A stretch of 64,000 bases of DNA. It comes from Xestospongia muta. Its lineage: Eukaryota > Porifera > Demospongiae > Haplosclerida > Petrosiidae. Made by a program: the position numbers and the translations under genes. This document shows, piece after piece, positions 50,801 to 61,088 of the stretch. Where the stretch lies: assembly GCA_963693285.1 (NCBI GenBank), contig OY848921.1, positions 6,771,229 to 6,835,228 on the forward strand, written 5' to 3'. Within the stretch, counting starts at the first letter, position 1. Every line of letters starts with the position of its first letter. The notes under the pieces were generated by a model. It saw nothing but the letters and a program-made list of their open reading frames with translations. It was not told where the DNA came from and did not search any database.

Positions 50801-53800
50801 CATCAGCAATATTGTTTATATCATTATTCTTATATCTTGTATCTGTGTAACTAGTCCTAATAACGTCTGTTAACTGGGTCTCAACCTTTCAATTTTCAGT
50901 TGAGGCATACCACAAATTACATTTGATGTTATTATAGTGTTGAATTTTGATAATAATATTGTATTACCAAATTATTCAGAAGCCTGATATTCCTATTGCA
51001 CATTATTTAAGTTAATGTAATCATTTCCTGTCACAGTATTTAATACCAAATCTTCATTTTTTGTGAATTGATGCTTCACAAATTTTAAATACCACCTATT
51101 TTCATTAACCAATAAATCTGTAGATAATAAAACAATTGTGACAATAATTAAATCCCTTAAAATGGTGACAGTTACTAGTCAAGTTTAAACTCTTGCAAAT
51201 TTTATCATTTTATTAACTCTTCAGGTAGATGCTTTGAAGCATGATTGATCACACCCATATTATAGCATTTGTAGTTATGAGGTAATCCTTTTGGTTAAAA
51301 CAATATTAATTGGAACAACTGTCATGACTTATAATATTAAATGAAGTGTAATTATTATTGAAGTTTGGTCAGAAACACAATGGTTTAGTAAATTTATATT
51401 CAATTAACAATGGTGGTTAAATTTATCTGATAGATGCCTATAAGAGAGCTCTAGCAAAAGGAGAAATGGATGTAGCATATGGACGTGTTATGTTACTTGG
51501 TTCAGCAGGGGTAGGGAAAAGTAGCTTAAAGCGATCGTTGATGAAGTTACCATGGCAACCTCACACTACCAGTACAATTATATCTGATGTCAACTGTTTT
51601 CGACCATTTGGACATGATTGGTATGGTACGAGCCTGGAAGATATTGACGACAAATGGAGAGAAGTAACCTTTGAAGATGAGATAGAAGAAATGGCACAGC
51701 TACTTACTATAGTATATAAAGATCGTTCCAGTCCCAGATCTGTGCTCAATACAGTGGCAGCCTCAGCACTCTACCCTATAGCTGCTATGATGAGGGCTTC
51801 ATCCTTATCTTCACAACTAGTTCAAGATATAGAGACCACCAAAGTTAATGAAATTCTTTCAAAAGCTATAGCTCGTTCTAAGCATATATCCACAGATGAT
51901 CTTAGCAGTATTAAACCTCAGCCATTTTTACACATCTGGGATTGTGGTGGTCAGCCTGTTTTTCTTGAAATCCTACCTGCCTTCCTTACTTCTCGTACAT
52001 TGTTCCTCCTCTTGTTTGATGCTTCTAAGGATCTTAATGAAATGTGGCAGTCTGTACAGAATATTGAGGGGAGGCAAATTTATGGTGAAAAGGAAAACAT
52101 CAGCACACTTGATCTGATGCTCAACTGGATGGCTAACATTCATGGTCATCTCATTCGTCGGGAGATAGAAGGCAGTCTTTGTGAGTACCCTCGTATGTAC
52201 TGCATTGGTACTCATGGTGATGTCCTAAAGACCGATGAGAAGAAGAAAGCAGTTGTAGATGAGCTGGAGTCCAACTATAAAGATAAAGCATTTATGGAAC
52301 TTGTTAAAGAAACTTTGATTATCGACAACACCACTTCTGGTAAAGGAAAACATGAAGATCCAAATCTCATTAAGCTACGTAGAGCTATTTGTCAATTCAC
52401 GTATGAAAAGCTCATTGTCAGGACTCCTGTTAGCTGGGTTCTCTTTCGAAAAATAATCCAAATGTTTGAAAAAAATGTAATCAATCTTGAAGAAGCTCAT
52501 GCTATTGGAGTAGCTTGTAAAATACCTCATGATGATGTTCCAAAGGTCCTCCTGTTTTATCATGATTTAGGAGTAGTGCTGTTCTATCCCCATATTACTG
52601 GTTTGAGTAACAAAGTTATCATTAATCCCAAATGGTTTGTGGAAACACTTGGAAAAGTGTTCACACTAGATGGACAAGCTGATGGACAAACAAGACTAAT
52701 GTGGACATTACTACAGGAAAAAGGCATTCTAGTAGAGCCATTTTATGTGTCCCTTTGGAAAGAATGTAGAGCAGACCTTAGTCCAGAAGCAATAATTGAA
52801 CTTTTAGTTCATTTTCGTCTTGCTGCTAGTGTTACTACTAAGGTATATTATGATCGAACAGTCAAGCAGTATTTTTTGCAGCCACACTTCCAACTTTCAA
52901 AGGAGATCCCAACAAAGCTCTACCAAGCTATCGTCTTCAAGCTACTCCACTGCATATCACTTTTAGCACAAACTTTGTACCTCCTGGTTTCTTCACACGT
53001 TTAATTACCTCTCTGGCTAGTAATCCATCTTGTGAGCTCATGTTTGAATGTGGTATATATCGCAATCATGTCACTTTTGTATATCACAAATCAGATGATC
53101 ACATCACACTCACTGATCTTCACTATGCCATACAAGTTGATGTATTACGATGTGCTCCAGCTAGCTTGGACATTCCATCCTTTGATACAATATGTCAAGA
53201 GCTATTGAGTGTTCTTAAAAGTTGTGGAGATCTCGTTGAACAAACTCTTACAGGTCATTGGGGAATGATGAATGAATCCACTCAATCTGTCTCTATGGAG
53301 AGGGAATTTCAATATGTATGTAGATCAAAAGAATGTGATCAATCTGAGGTTCATTACTTCAATATATCAGTAGACAAGTCTTCTGTTTACTGTGAAAAGA
53401 GTATGTATAGATCATATCGTAGACCTACTGCTGAGGAAAGAGTCTGGTTTAATGGATGGAACATACCAGAAGAGGTACAGTTCAGGAGAGTTCATTATAA
53501 TGTCTCTATATATTCTTTATAGGCAATGTCTCTTGAATCATTATCACCTCCTGTAACCACGGTGTCAAGTCCTACTGGTCAAATTTGTCAGCAAGAGTCT
53601 CTTGAAATAGGTAAGTCAGATCATTGTGTATATGAATTGTTATGTAACTTGTGATAATTACATGTACATAATGTTTTGTGGCCTTTATTATTTTGAACAT
53701 GTTTATAGTCATCAAAACTGGTTGGATTATTCCTATTACATAGTGAATACATATTGTATTTATTGTAGATATTTCTAGTGTTCTATCAAAAGTTCCTACT

Positions 53801-54094
53801 GGTAAAGATGCCCTCTCATTACTCATTCCTATTATGAATCAGTGGTATATCATTGGTGGTGCACTAGACATTAATCCTGGTAAGCTCGACAGTTTAGATC
53901 AAAGTCAGGATCCAGTCAAGACAAAGCTTTTCAAAGTCATCACAACATGGCTGAATGAAAAAGGTAGGGCAGCTACTTGGGGAGAACTCCTTGAAGCAGT
54001 TGAAGGTGACATTGTGGAAAGTCGTCAAACTGGTGAGAATATTCGTGAATTTCTAAGAAAACCAGATATATACACAAAATATTCTGGTCAATGA
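43814..54094 (+). CDS. Roc-COR-Death GTPase (copy 4) with an N-terminus encoded by one-codon microexons
   Basis: Proposed exons: 23 three-base exons (43814-47820), 49961-49976 (RELER plus G), 51434-53474, 53523-53610 and 53769-54094 (TGA). Phases agree: triplets in phase 0, the 16-nt exon ends in phase 1, and the Roc exon starts AT GCC TAT, giving DAYKRALAKGEM. The microexons would give MAGFFRWFQKEK, then KRMLPEEEEER, leading into RELERDAYKRA, a charged helix before the Roc domain. The Roc P-loop is GSAGVGKS, switch II DCGGQP, G4-like THGD, followed by COR. A C missing at about 52879 (TTTTTTGCAGCC against TTTTTTGCCAGCC in copy 1) shifts the frame in the COR tail; the rest is open. The last exon is a Death domain (DISSVLSKVP, WYIIGGALDINPGKLDSLD, ATWGELLEAVEGD) ending TKYSGQ. 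The coding exons are certain; use of the microexons is inferred. Confidence 0.7.
47881..49142. other. Insertion-like spacer interrupting the array
   Basis: This sequence is unlike the array and somewhat richer in GC around 48150-48550. It holds a (CA)n run at 48525-48545. No coding frame with a recognisable motif was found. Array sequence resumes at 49143, so it looks like an insertion into the end of the array, but no terminal repeats were found. Confidence 0.45.
49143..49235 (+). repeat. Truncated 24th array unit without its splice sites
   Basis: TTATTAGGTTTTAATGACAT, then CTTGTTACTATGTGTCTTTC and a diverged TGATAAACTTATA stretch match an array unit up to the TCTCATTGTCA region, then stop before the acceptor. 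It carries no microexon. Confidence 0.7.
49236..49960. other. Intron between the array and the 16-nt exon
   Basis: No supported gene. The end of this stretch (from about 49850, ending ACATGTATAG) matches the flanks of the 16-nt exons at 20250 and 23041. An AATAAA at about 49410 belongs to unidentified sequence. Confidence 0.5.
49961..49976 (+). other. 16-nt coding microexon (RELER)
   Basis: AGGGAACTTGAAAGAG sits between ACATGTATAG and GTAAAG. Counterparts at 20250-20265 and 23041-23056 read AAGGAAGATGAAAGAG (KEDER), with both splice sites kept. It ends in phase 1, matching the phase of the Roc exon, and starts in phase 0, matching the triplets of array B. Confidence 0.75.
50074..50750 (-). 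mobile_element. hAT-like DNA transposon remnant
   Basis: Terminal inverted repeats CAGGGTTTCGTTTAG (50074-50088) and CTAAATGAAACCCTG (50736-50750) match in 14 of 15 positions. A minus-strand frame (50276-50524) reads LSIPIATAFVERSFYQMKLI, then RNRLSNTSLSHLMKIAIESP, as in the C-terminal dimerisation region of hAT transposases of the ZMYM/DUF4371 kind. The rest of the transposase is missing, so the copy cannot move by itself. A clear 8-bp target duplication was not seen. It lies in the intron before the Roc exon of copy 4. Copy 1 (about 785-820) shows the empty site. Confidence 0.85.
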
Positions 54095-54498
54095 GTTGGT
54101 TGTTTTTGTTAGACAAAATACATTTATTTTTAGAACTTGGACACATTTTTCAAGTTGCTCTACATAACATTAAATATTTTGATAATAAGTTTGTCTTCTT
54201 AGTTTTGATATTAGTTTTAATATGAGTTTGTATTAAAGTGCTAGTATATCTTTATGAAGTTTTATTAGTGATTTCTACTTTCTAGTCAACATACATGATC
54301 TATTATTTGGTCTTATATTTACACATATTGTGTCATATTATGTAATTAGATTAATAAGCTTTGTCATGATAACACAATTGTTTATATCACATGTTAGACC
54401 AGACAAGCCATAATTTACACTCACACTGTGTGTTAGTATAAAAGCTTAGTAATCTCCTGTTACAGTTTACTAGTATTTAGCTTGTACATCTAGTAACA
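54095..54498. other. Intergenic region between copy 4 and the Reeler gene
   Basis: No gene was seen. TAGTATAAAAGCTTAG at about 54433 is TATA-like and lies about 60 bases upstream of the Reeler ATG, so it may be its core promoter. Confidence 0.45.
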
Positions 54499-55713
54499 AT
54501 GAAGTTAAACTACTTTGCTGTTCTGGTCCTTACAATATTATTGATAGAGACTAGTAATGCATTCAGTAGTGGAGCTCCTTCAGATGCATGTAGTACTATG
54601 CAACCAAGTCATGGAGCTAATGTACCTAGTGATTGTGGACCTAATTGTCCATTTAATGTTGTAGTAACTAATATTGGTGGACAACCAGTTCAAGGCAATG
54701 TTGATTATCGATGTGGACAAGTACATACAAGTAAGTAAAATGACTCTATTATGATTTGTACCAGTACATTAGAGAAATGATTGACTAATATAGTTACTAA
54801 TATTATTAATATTATATTAATTCATTATTGTAGTTTGTTGATATAATGAAAGATATCTACTAACATTATTAGGAGAGATTGAATCAAATTATATTAATAT
54901 CTTGTCATCTTTCTCTATTAGTTGTAGTATCTACTGATGATCCATCAGTTTAATTTCGTGGCTCCATGTTAGAAATAAGAGAGACCACTAATACTTTTGA
55001 TAACCAGTCACCATTTGTTGGTCAGTTCGTAAACTTTGGAGTATCACAAGCTGGTACATGTCCTGGTGTTGGACCTGTAAGTAGTTTATAGAATATGTAT
55101 TTTATAATAGTATGTACACATTAATATAAACTGTTGTATTACATTATATCTTTCTAAGTAGTTTAATATAATGATACAATGATTATATTAATGCTCTATA
55201 TTTTGGGGCCACATTACTTGTTGAAGATTTGTCAGGTCAAAACAACAATTTTAGCCTCAATAATGAACTTGGTTGATCTCTACAGCTAAATAATGTCTAT
55301 CTTAAATGTATGATGTATTTACTGTAACAAATATACTTTGTTTAAAGTTCATAACTATACAACATATAGTTATGTCAGACCATCATTATAGTCTAGTTAT
55401 AATATAACACTGTGTTATAGGGTGCTTATGGTACACACACTGAGAACAGTGATAAGACTTCTCTCACCTTTCAATGGTTAGCACCTTCTAATGGTAATGC
55501 TCCTTCATCAGTGACTATATGGTAAGGTCTTCATGATACATCATTAATGTTCTCTAATTTTGTTAGGTTCACTGTGTGTAGAATGTTTAGTTTGTTTCAT
55601 GTTACACTGAGAGGTCCTGATCTTGTAAGTAAATATGTTGTCATTTTATGTCATATGTATGTAATATGTATGTAGATACCGGAGCCAGTGTTTTGTGATA
55701 CTGCCATTACACC

Positions 55714-56133
55714 AACTACTCCACCCACACTCCACCCACTACTCCACCCACTACCATACCAACTACTCCACCAACTACTCCACCCACTACCCCACCAACT
55801 ACTCCACCAACTACTCCACCAACTACCCCACCAACTACTTCACCCACTACTCCACCCACTACCCCACCTACTACTCCACCAACTACTCCACCCACTACCC
55901 CACCAACTACCCCACCAACTACCCCACCCACTACCCCACCAACTACTCCACCCACTACCCCACCAACTACTCCACCCACTACCCCACCAACTACTCCACC
56001 AACTACTCCACCAACTACCCCGCCAACTACTTCGCCAACTACTCCACCCACTACCCCACCAACTACTTCACCCACTACTCCACCCACTACCCCATCAACT
56101 ACCCCACCCACTACTCCACCCACTACATCTACA
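55714..56133. repeat. 12-bp minisatellite (ACTACTCCACCA type)
   Basis: About 34 copies of ACTAC(T/C)CCACC(A/C) in tandem, encoding TTPP in the intended frame. Because the unit is a multiple of three with no stop in most frames, open frames also appear in the other plus frames and on the minus strand (VGGVVGGV). Those are artefacts of the repeat. Confidence 0.95.
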
Positions 56134-57076
56134 CAGCCTACACTACCGTCAAGTAAAATACTTTAAATGTATTAATTTTTAAATTTATATTTATTGTTAA
56201 CAAAACGACCCAAGAAATTCAAAATTTCTCTACTCAGAGATTCTCCGATAATTAGAGGTAACAGTCTACTTGCTTACATCAAGACATCACATAGGAGTAT
56301 TAAATTGTCCTGTAAAATAACTGGTAGAAAATGGAGGGATTGTAAGTTATATATATTACATGTAACATATAAAATCAATGAACATGTACAGGTAGTTCTG
56401 GAATTGTTAGATTTTATGATCTTCCTTCACGAAGTAGACCTTATTATTTGAATATACGTGGTTATTCTTATTATGGATATGATGAATTTCACAGGATTTT
56501 TTGGATTGGTAAGTCATATTATGTGTTCTATTAAGTAGATGAGGTATCTGACAGATGAATAGCTCTGTTATGACATTACAATTGAGACTGACCCTATAAT
56601 TATATAGTTCTTATAGCTAATTACTACATGTGATATTATGATAATATGATATTTCATAGGTAAACCACTGTTCTGTGCTATCGGCTTTATCAATAACGGT
56701 CTTACAATTAGTAATTCTAATGTTGTTGCCGAGTATAAAGCTGTTGGGAAAGCTGTAGAGTCTCTATTATGTCAACTAGATAATGGAGACTATTATCCCT
56801 GTAAGTCACTCTTGTTGTACAATAACATCACATACATACATACTTTGAAATTTTTACAAATACCATGATCTACTAGAATTAGACATGTATCCTCACATAC
56901 TGATAATCTATACTGTGTACTGGTATCTGTGGTGTCCAATTTAGAAACCCTAGAGCCTTTGCTAATTACCTTTAATGATAATAAGTGAGGCTGTATTAGG
57001 TTTTTAGGTTTGTGGTTTCTAAAACCAAAAAAACTAAATGTATAAACATATAACTTTATGTACATATAACCACTAA

Positions 57077-57107
57077 TGTATATAATATATATATATATAT
57101 ATATAAT
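57077..57107. repeat. (TA)n microsatellite in the last Reeler intron
   Basis: A run of about 13 TA units. Confidence 0.9.
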
Positions 57108-57454
57108 TACTGTAATGTGTAATGTTATCTTGTTCATTCTATTTCTCTCTCATGTATTAAGGTACCAGTCCTGTTACTATTGAGAATTTAAGTTCTGGTA
57201 AACACACATTTATCATAAAACCACAAGGAATAAACTGTACCAGGAAAAGAGCTGTAGCCATCCGTTTCTATATCTGAAGACCTCATCTTCATTTATTTAT
57301 ATATACATATTTCAGTTATAAAAAAATAATTTATTTAAATTGCAAGGCCTTTAGAAATATTCAATACAATCTATAGTGCTAATAAAGATTAAAATGTACA
57401 GTGTTAACAAAGATTAAAATGTCAGTTAAAACATGCTATCATTAGTAAAATAAT

Positions 57455-58184
57455 CTAATTGTTAGGGAGGGCTAGTTCAGGTATATTGTAGTAGAGATCA
57501 AGAGAACTAGGATTAGCTAGAGCTCCACGTTGTTTGATGTCACCTCCTGAAATAATCCTCTTGACAGCTACCTCAACTTTCTTGGAATTGATAGTATACT
57601 GGAGAGAGAGAGACAAGGACTTAGCATAATGTAAATAGTCAGTAATATAACAAATGTTTTGTCCACTATTAATACTGTTGTTTTATACACTTACAATAAC
57701 TATATTTATTATATCCATAGTTACCTGTGACAATGGCTACTGTATTTTAAGTGTGATAATTATAACCAGTATATGTTACTAGAGACAAAACTTACTGGAA
57801 TATCTTGAATCTTTAGTATGACAGCTGGAACATGTCGTGCTGATAGTTCACGTCTAATGACAGTCTTCACTTTACTAACTAGCTCTGGAGTGAATCTAAC
57901 CACAGTAATATAACAAGATGACTTTTAAGTATAGAGTCATACCTGTATCCATCTGCCATTTTCAAAAAGAGGATGACCCTTTCATCAGAGCCAGTAGATT
58001 GTCCTACACAAACACTATCGGCAACTTCATCAAATTTCTCCACTAGAAATGACACAAATGTAATATAACACATCACATATCCATACATATATGTATCTTA
58101 ATGAGCAGTAACAGCAAGTTTGTGTTAGGTGTTTTAGAACAGTTTTAGGACTAACAGAACAGTAGTCACCGTGTGCCCAAACAT
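57455..58184 (-). pseudogene. aacs: 3' fragment of acetoacetyl-CoA synthetase
   Basis: Minus-strand exons: 58184 to about 58141 (DVWAHGDYCSVSPKT, then lost), 58042-57943 (VEKFDEVADSVCVGQ, DERVILFLKMADGYR), 57895-57796 (FTPELVSKVKTVIRRELSAR, HVPAVILKIQDIP) and 57598-57455 ([20 protein letters not shown], then [15 protein letters not shown] and TAG). These match the C-terminal subdomain of AACS, the cytosolic ligase that activates acetoacetate with ATP and CoA, including the lysine-bearing [10 protein letters not shown]. The exon that should lie between the first and second (GGxxxLGRSDGTLN region) is missing, and all 5' exons are absent: kinase 5' flank starts at about 58380. The three last exons are clean and in phase, so the fragment may be recent. 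Confidence 0.85.
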
Positions 58185-59800
58185 CTATAATACACAGATA
58201 TTGTAACTAGACTATATATTAGTCTATTATACTAGATATTACAAACAGATAATAGATACATGACAAAATTAAACAAATAACATATTAACTCTAGATCGTC
58301 AATGTCTAGTGTTGTCTTCACATACAACAACAATATCATAATATATCTAACTTCTTATTCCATATGTCCAATAGTTGTGTAAAGTAAATATACCACTAAA
58401 TGTTGATTGACTTTGATATCAACACTATAGTGCTATTTATGCTCACCACTTGGAAAGTTAACTGAGGCAAAAATCTAGAGTTAAATATATTATACTTTAG
58501 AGTCAACAACCAAGAATATCAATGTCTTATCATTACCTTCATACTTCAGTTATCATCAATAGTTGATGTCATACACACACTCATTGCAAACTGTAATTAC
58601 ATTATTATTATCTTTTTTATACTGACATATAGTCTTTCAAACCAGACTAAGCTCTATAACTGAACAACAGATAGGGAAGTGACTGTCACATTCTTATTTC
58701 TTCATATTCATATTCACAGCAAAGAACAAGTTGAGAAATCTAAATATTCTGTTGACACCCTACATGCTATTTTAAGACATATATGTTAAAATGCCATATC
58801 CAACTATGTTAGCACATATGACCTGATTTGTTATAATAAGGCATCACTTCAGTTCTATCAAAATATTTGTGACCTCATTTGTGAAAAGGCAGCACTGTAA
58901 AAACACCTCAAAGACAGCTTCATTTACACACACTTACCATAAATAGTTGTGCAGATATAGCAACTTTATATATGCAAATATTTTTTGAGATGTTTTAATA
59001 GTGGTTGGTCTGACTGTCTTGCCAAAAATGTTCCCATATTACAACTCATGATCAGGTCACAAATACATGTTTTATGTTTTAATAAATCAGAGCTAGAAAG
59101 TGTGCATAAAATTAATACTGACAAATACATCATTAAAACTATGCACCTTTTTGTGTGCACAATAATATGTACTGTTGAAAGATTTCAGTTAACAAAATAT
59201 ATTGTTTATTCTACACTTTTTACTATTGTCACTGATAAGCTCAAACAAATATTTTTTGTTAAAGTGTAACACCTTGTTGGTAGAATCATTATATTTTAGA
59301 TGTCAATACGACAGTGAGTGAATTTATGATCTGATTTCTGTTGGCATCATTAATTCCATTATACTGATGTATAATATATAAATAATAGGCAGCATCTAAA
59401 GTACTAGTAATCAAATTCCATATTTTAATGTGAAATTAAAACATTTAGGTTCCTGTGATTAAGGTTTAGGGTCTAGGGTAAATATAGTATTAATTTCACA
59501 TTAAAGTATGGCATTCTATTACTGACACACTAGACACTGCTGCCTAAACATTAACTAGTAATTGAAAAGGAATTAAGTTGTAGTTTAATAGCTAGCTGTA
59601 GTGTTAATTTTCTTTGATCAGGCTTGATATACAGTGAGAACAATTAGAATGGTTATATAACATAAACATGAGCTTTCCTGCCTATATTGTTCTCTATGTT
59701 TTATTGCAAGACATGTTAGTGATGATACCACATAACTATACAAACCAAAAATTTTTAGCTCCTCCCTTTCTTATCATACCCTAGAGCAATCGTCACAAAG
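58185..59800. other. Intergenic, mostly 5' flank of K4
   Basis: From about 58380 the sequence follows the flanks of K1-K3 with several deletions. The inverted repeat near 58769 is degraded. No gene was seen. Confidence 0.55.
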
Positions 59801-60325
59801 ATGGATTTGGAGTTGTCATTGATGAACCAAATACAGCCATTATTACTAAATGAAGTAATAAAGCAAGACATTGAAATATGTCGTGGTACGTACACTACTG
59901 TGTTCGATGTACAAGTTCATGGGCTACAATGTGCGGGTAAGCGATTGCTTCTCGAATCCGTGCTGCAACAAAATGACGAGTTCAAAAAGAAATTCGTTGC
60001 TGAGTGTTTGCTGCACAGCTACCAACGCCATCCTAACATAGTCCAATTAATTGGAGTGTGTATTACACCAGAGCCAACTTTAGTAATGGAGTATCTTCCA
60101 ATGAATCTAACAAGTTGTTTGGAAACTCACCAAGATCTTCCAGAGTGGATAAAATCGAGTATTCTTTATGACATTTCTAAAGGCCTCAATTTTCTTCATA
60201 ATCAGAAAGCTTCTATAGCTCATTTTGGTGTGATAAGCAACAATGTTCTTCTCACTGCTCACCTTCAGGCTAAAATTACAGATCTCTGTGTTTCGAGGCT
60301 ATTTAAGGAGATATCAAGTAATTGA
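59801..60325 (+). pseudogene. K4: pseudokinase exon truncated in the kinase domain
   Basis: Reads MDLELSLMNQIQPLLLNEV and follows the family to FKEIS, then at about 60314 (GATATCAAGTAATTGATG) switches to sequence matching 39447 onward, the intron before the last K3 exon. The kinase C-lobe, coiled coil and DUSP-Ubl exons are deleted. The first glycine of the loop is Cys (CRGTYTTVF), and HRD is HFG. The last K exon (60543-60674, ending TAA) remains downstream, separated from any upstream coding sequence. Confidence 0.88.
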
Positions 60326-61088
60326 TGTGTGACCTCCCATTTATCAAAGTTGTATCTAACCTTTAACCACAATACCTAATATGGTATGTCAATAGACAAA
60401 ATGATATAAAGTGGGCAGCTGAAACGATAATATGATAAGATACTGAGAGATCTCATGTAATTGCTGCTCAGTCATATAATGGTATAAATATTAGAGAATG
60501 TTTTTAATATTATGTGCTGTTTATTTCTTTTTTCCAGCTAAATTATCATGTGTTGTACCTTCTGATGGTCAACATCTATTACTAAAATCAAATCCCTCCT
60601 ATATGTATAAACATTTATCACCAGTGATACCATCCTTTGAAGAATCTGCTGACTATGAGACAATGCCATCTTAATTTATAACAAGATACACTTACAATAT
60701 ACAATTTATGTCTAAGTTTATATGGACTCCTGTTATACTAACAATGTATAATTTATCAGTTTATATTAAAGTAACTGTTAGTAACTATAATGATAACTTA
60801 TTAATTCCTATTATATAGATTTTATTTTTATGCAATGTCACATATTTACTGTATTTTGAACTTTACTTTATAATGTCTCCTAATATTATAACACCAAATA
60901 TTGTCCATCACATGATTGCTTTGTCATCATTTTTTGGTTACATATTTGGCTGATCTAGTATTACTCACTAGCTATCATTTTCCAAAATAAATCTTTTAAA
61001 ATGATTTGATCTTTAGACTTTATGCATTGAAACTATAATTGTTACAATGAAAATATTTTAGATGAAGTGATGTATTTATCATAGAGTG
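60326..61088. other. Duplicated K 3' flank, including the last K exon
   Basis: Near-identical to 39455-40219. The last-exon sequence (LSCVVPSDGQHLLLKSNPSY and on to TAA) is preserved after a TTTCCAG acceptor at about 60537, but has no intact partner exons. Confidence 0.7.

Larger units (their letters stand above)
54499..57277 (+). pseudogene. Secreted Reeler-domain protein with Thr/Pro-rich stalk, disrupted
   Basis: Exons: 54499-54730, 54922-55076, 55421-55521, 55567-55624, 55676-56152, possibly one ending 56341, 56392-56508, 56660-56800 and 57162-57277 (TGA). Residues 1-21 are a signal peptide (MKLNYFAVLVLTILLIETSNA). FSSGAPSDACSTMQPSHGAN and the following exons (FRGSMLEIRE, TFQWLAPSNG, VTIWFTVCRMF) fit a Reeler domain, found in secreted and membrane proteins of animals. 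A TTPP repeat stalk follows, then a cysteine-containing C-terminal region (YYLNIRGYSYYG, KPLFCAIGFINNG, INCTRKRAVAIRFYI) of unknown family. Two lesions are visible: TAA at 54951-54953 inside the Reeler domain, and a missing base near 55730 that throws the repeat out of the TTPP frame. Restoring one base makes the exon phases agree. Assembly errors are not excluded. Confidence 0.75.

Noticed and set aside
55716..56123. Minus-strand VGGVVG open frame
   Set aside because: Antisense reading of the 12-bp repeat, with no other support.
55688..56182. LLHPLPHQ protein as a genuine product
   Set aside because: It is the +1 reading of the TTPP minisatellite after a 1-base loss. The exon phases work only if the TTPP frame is used.
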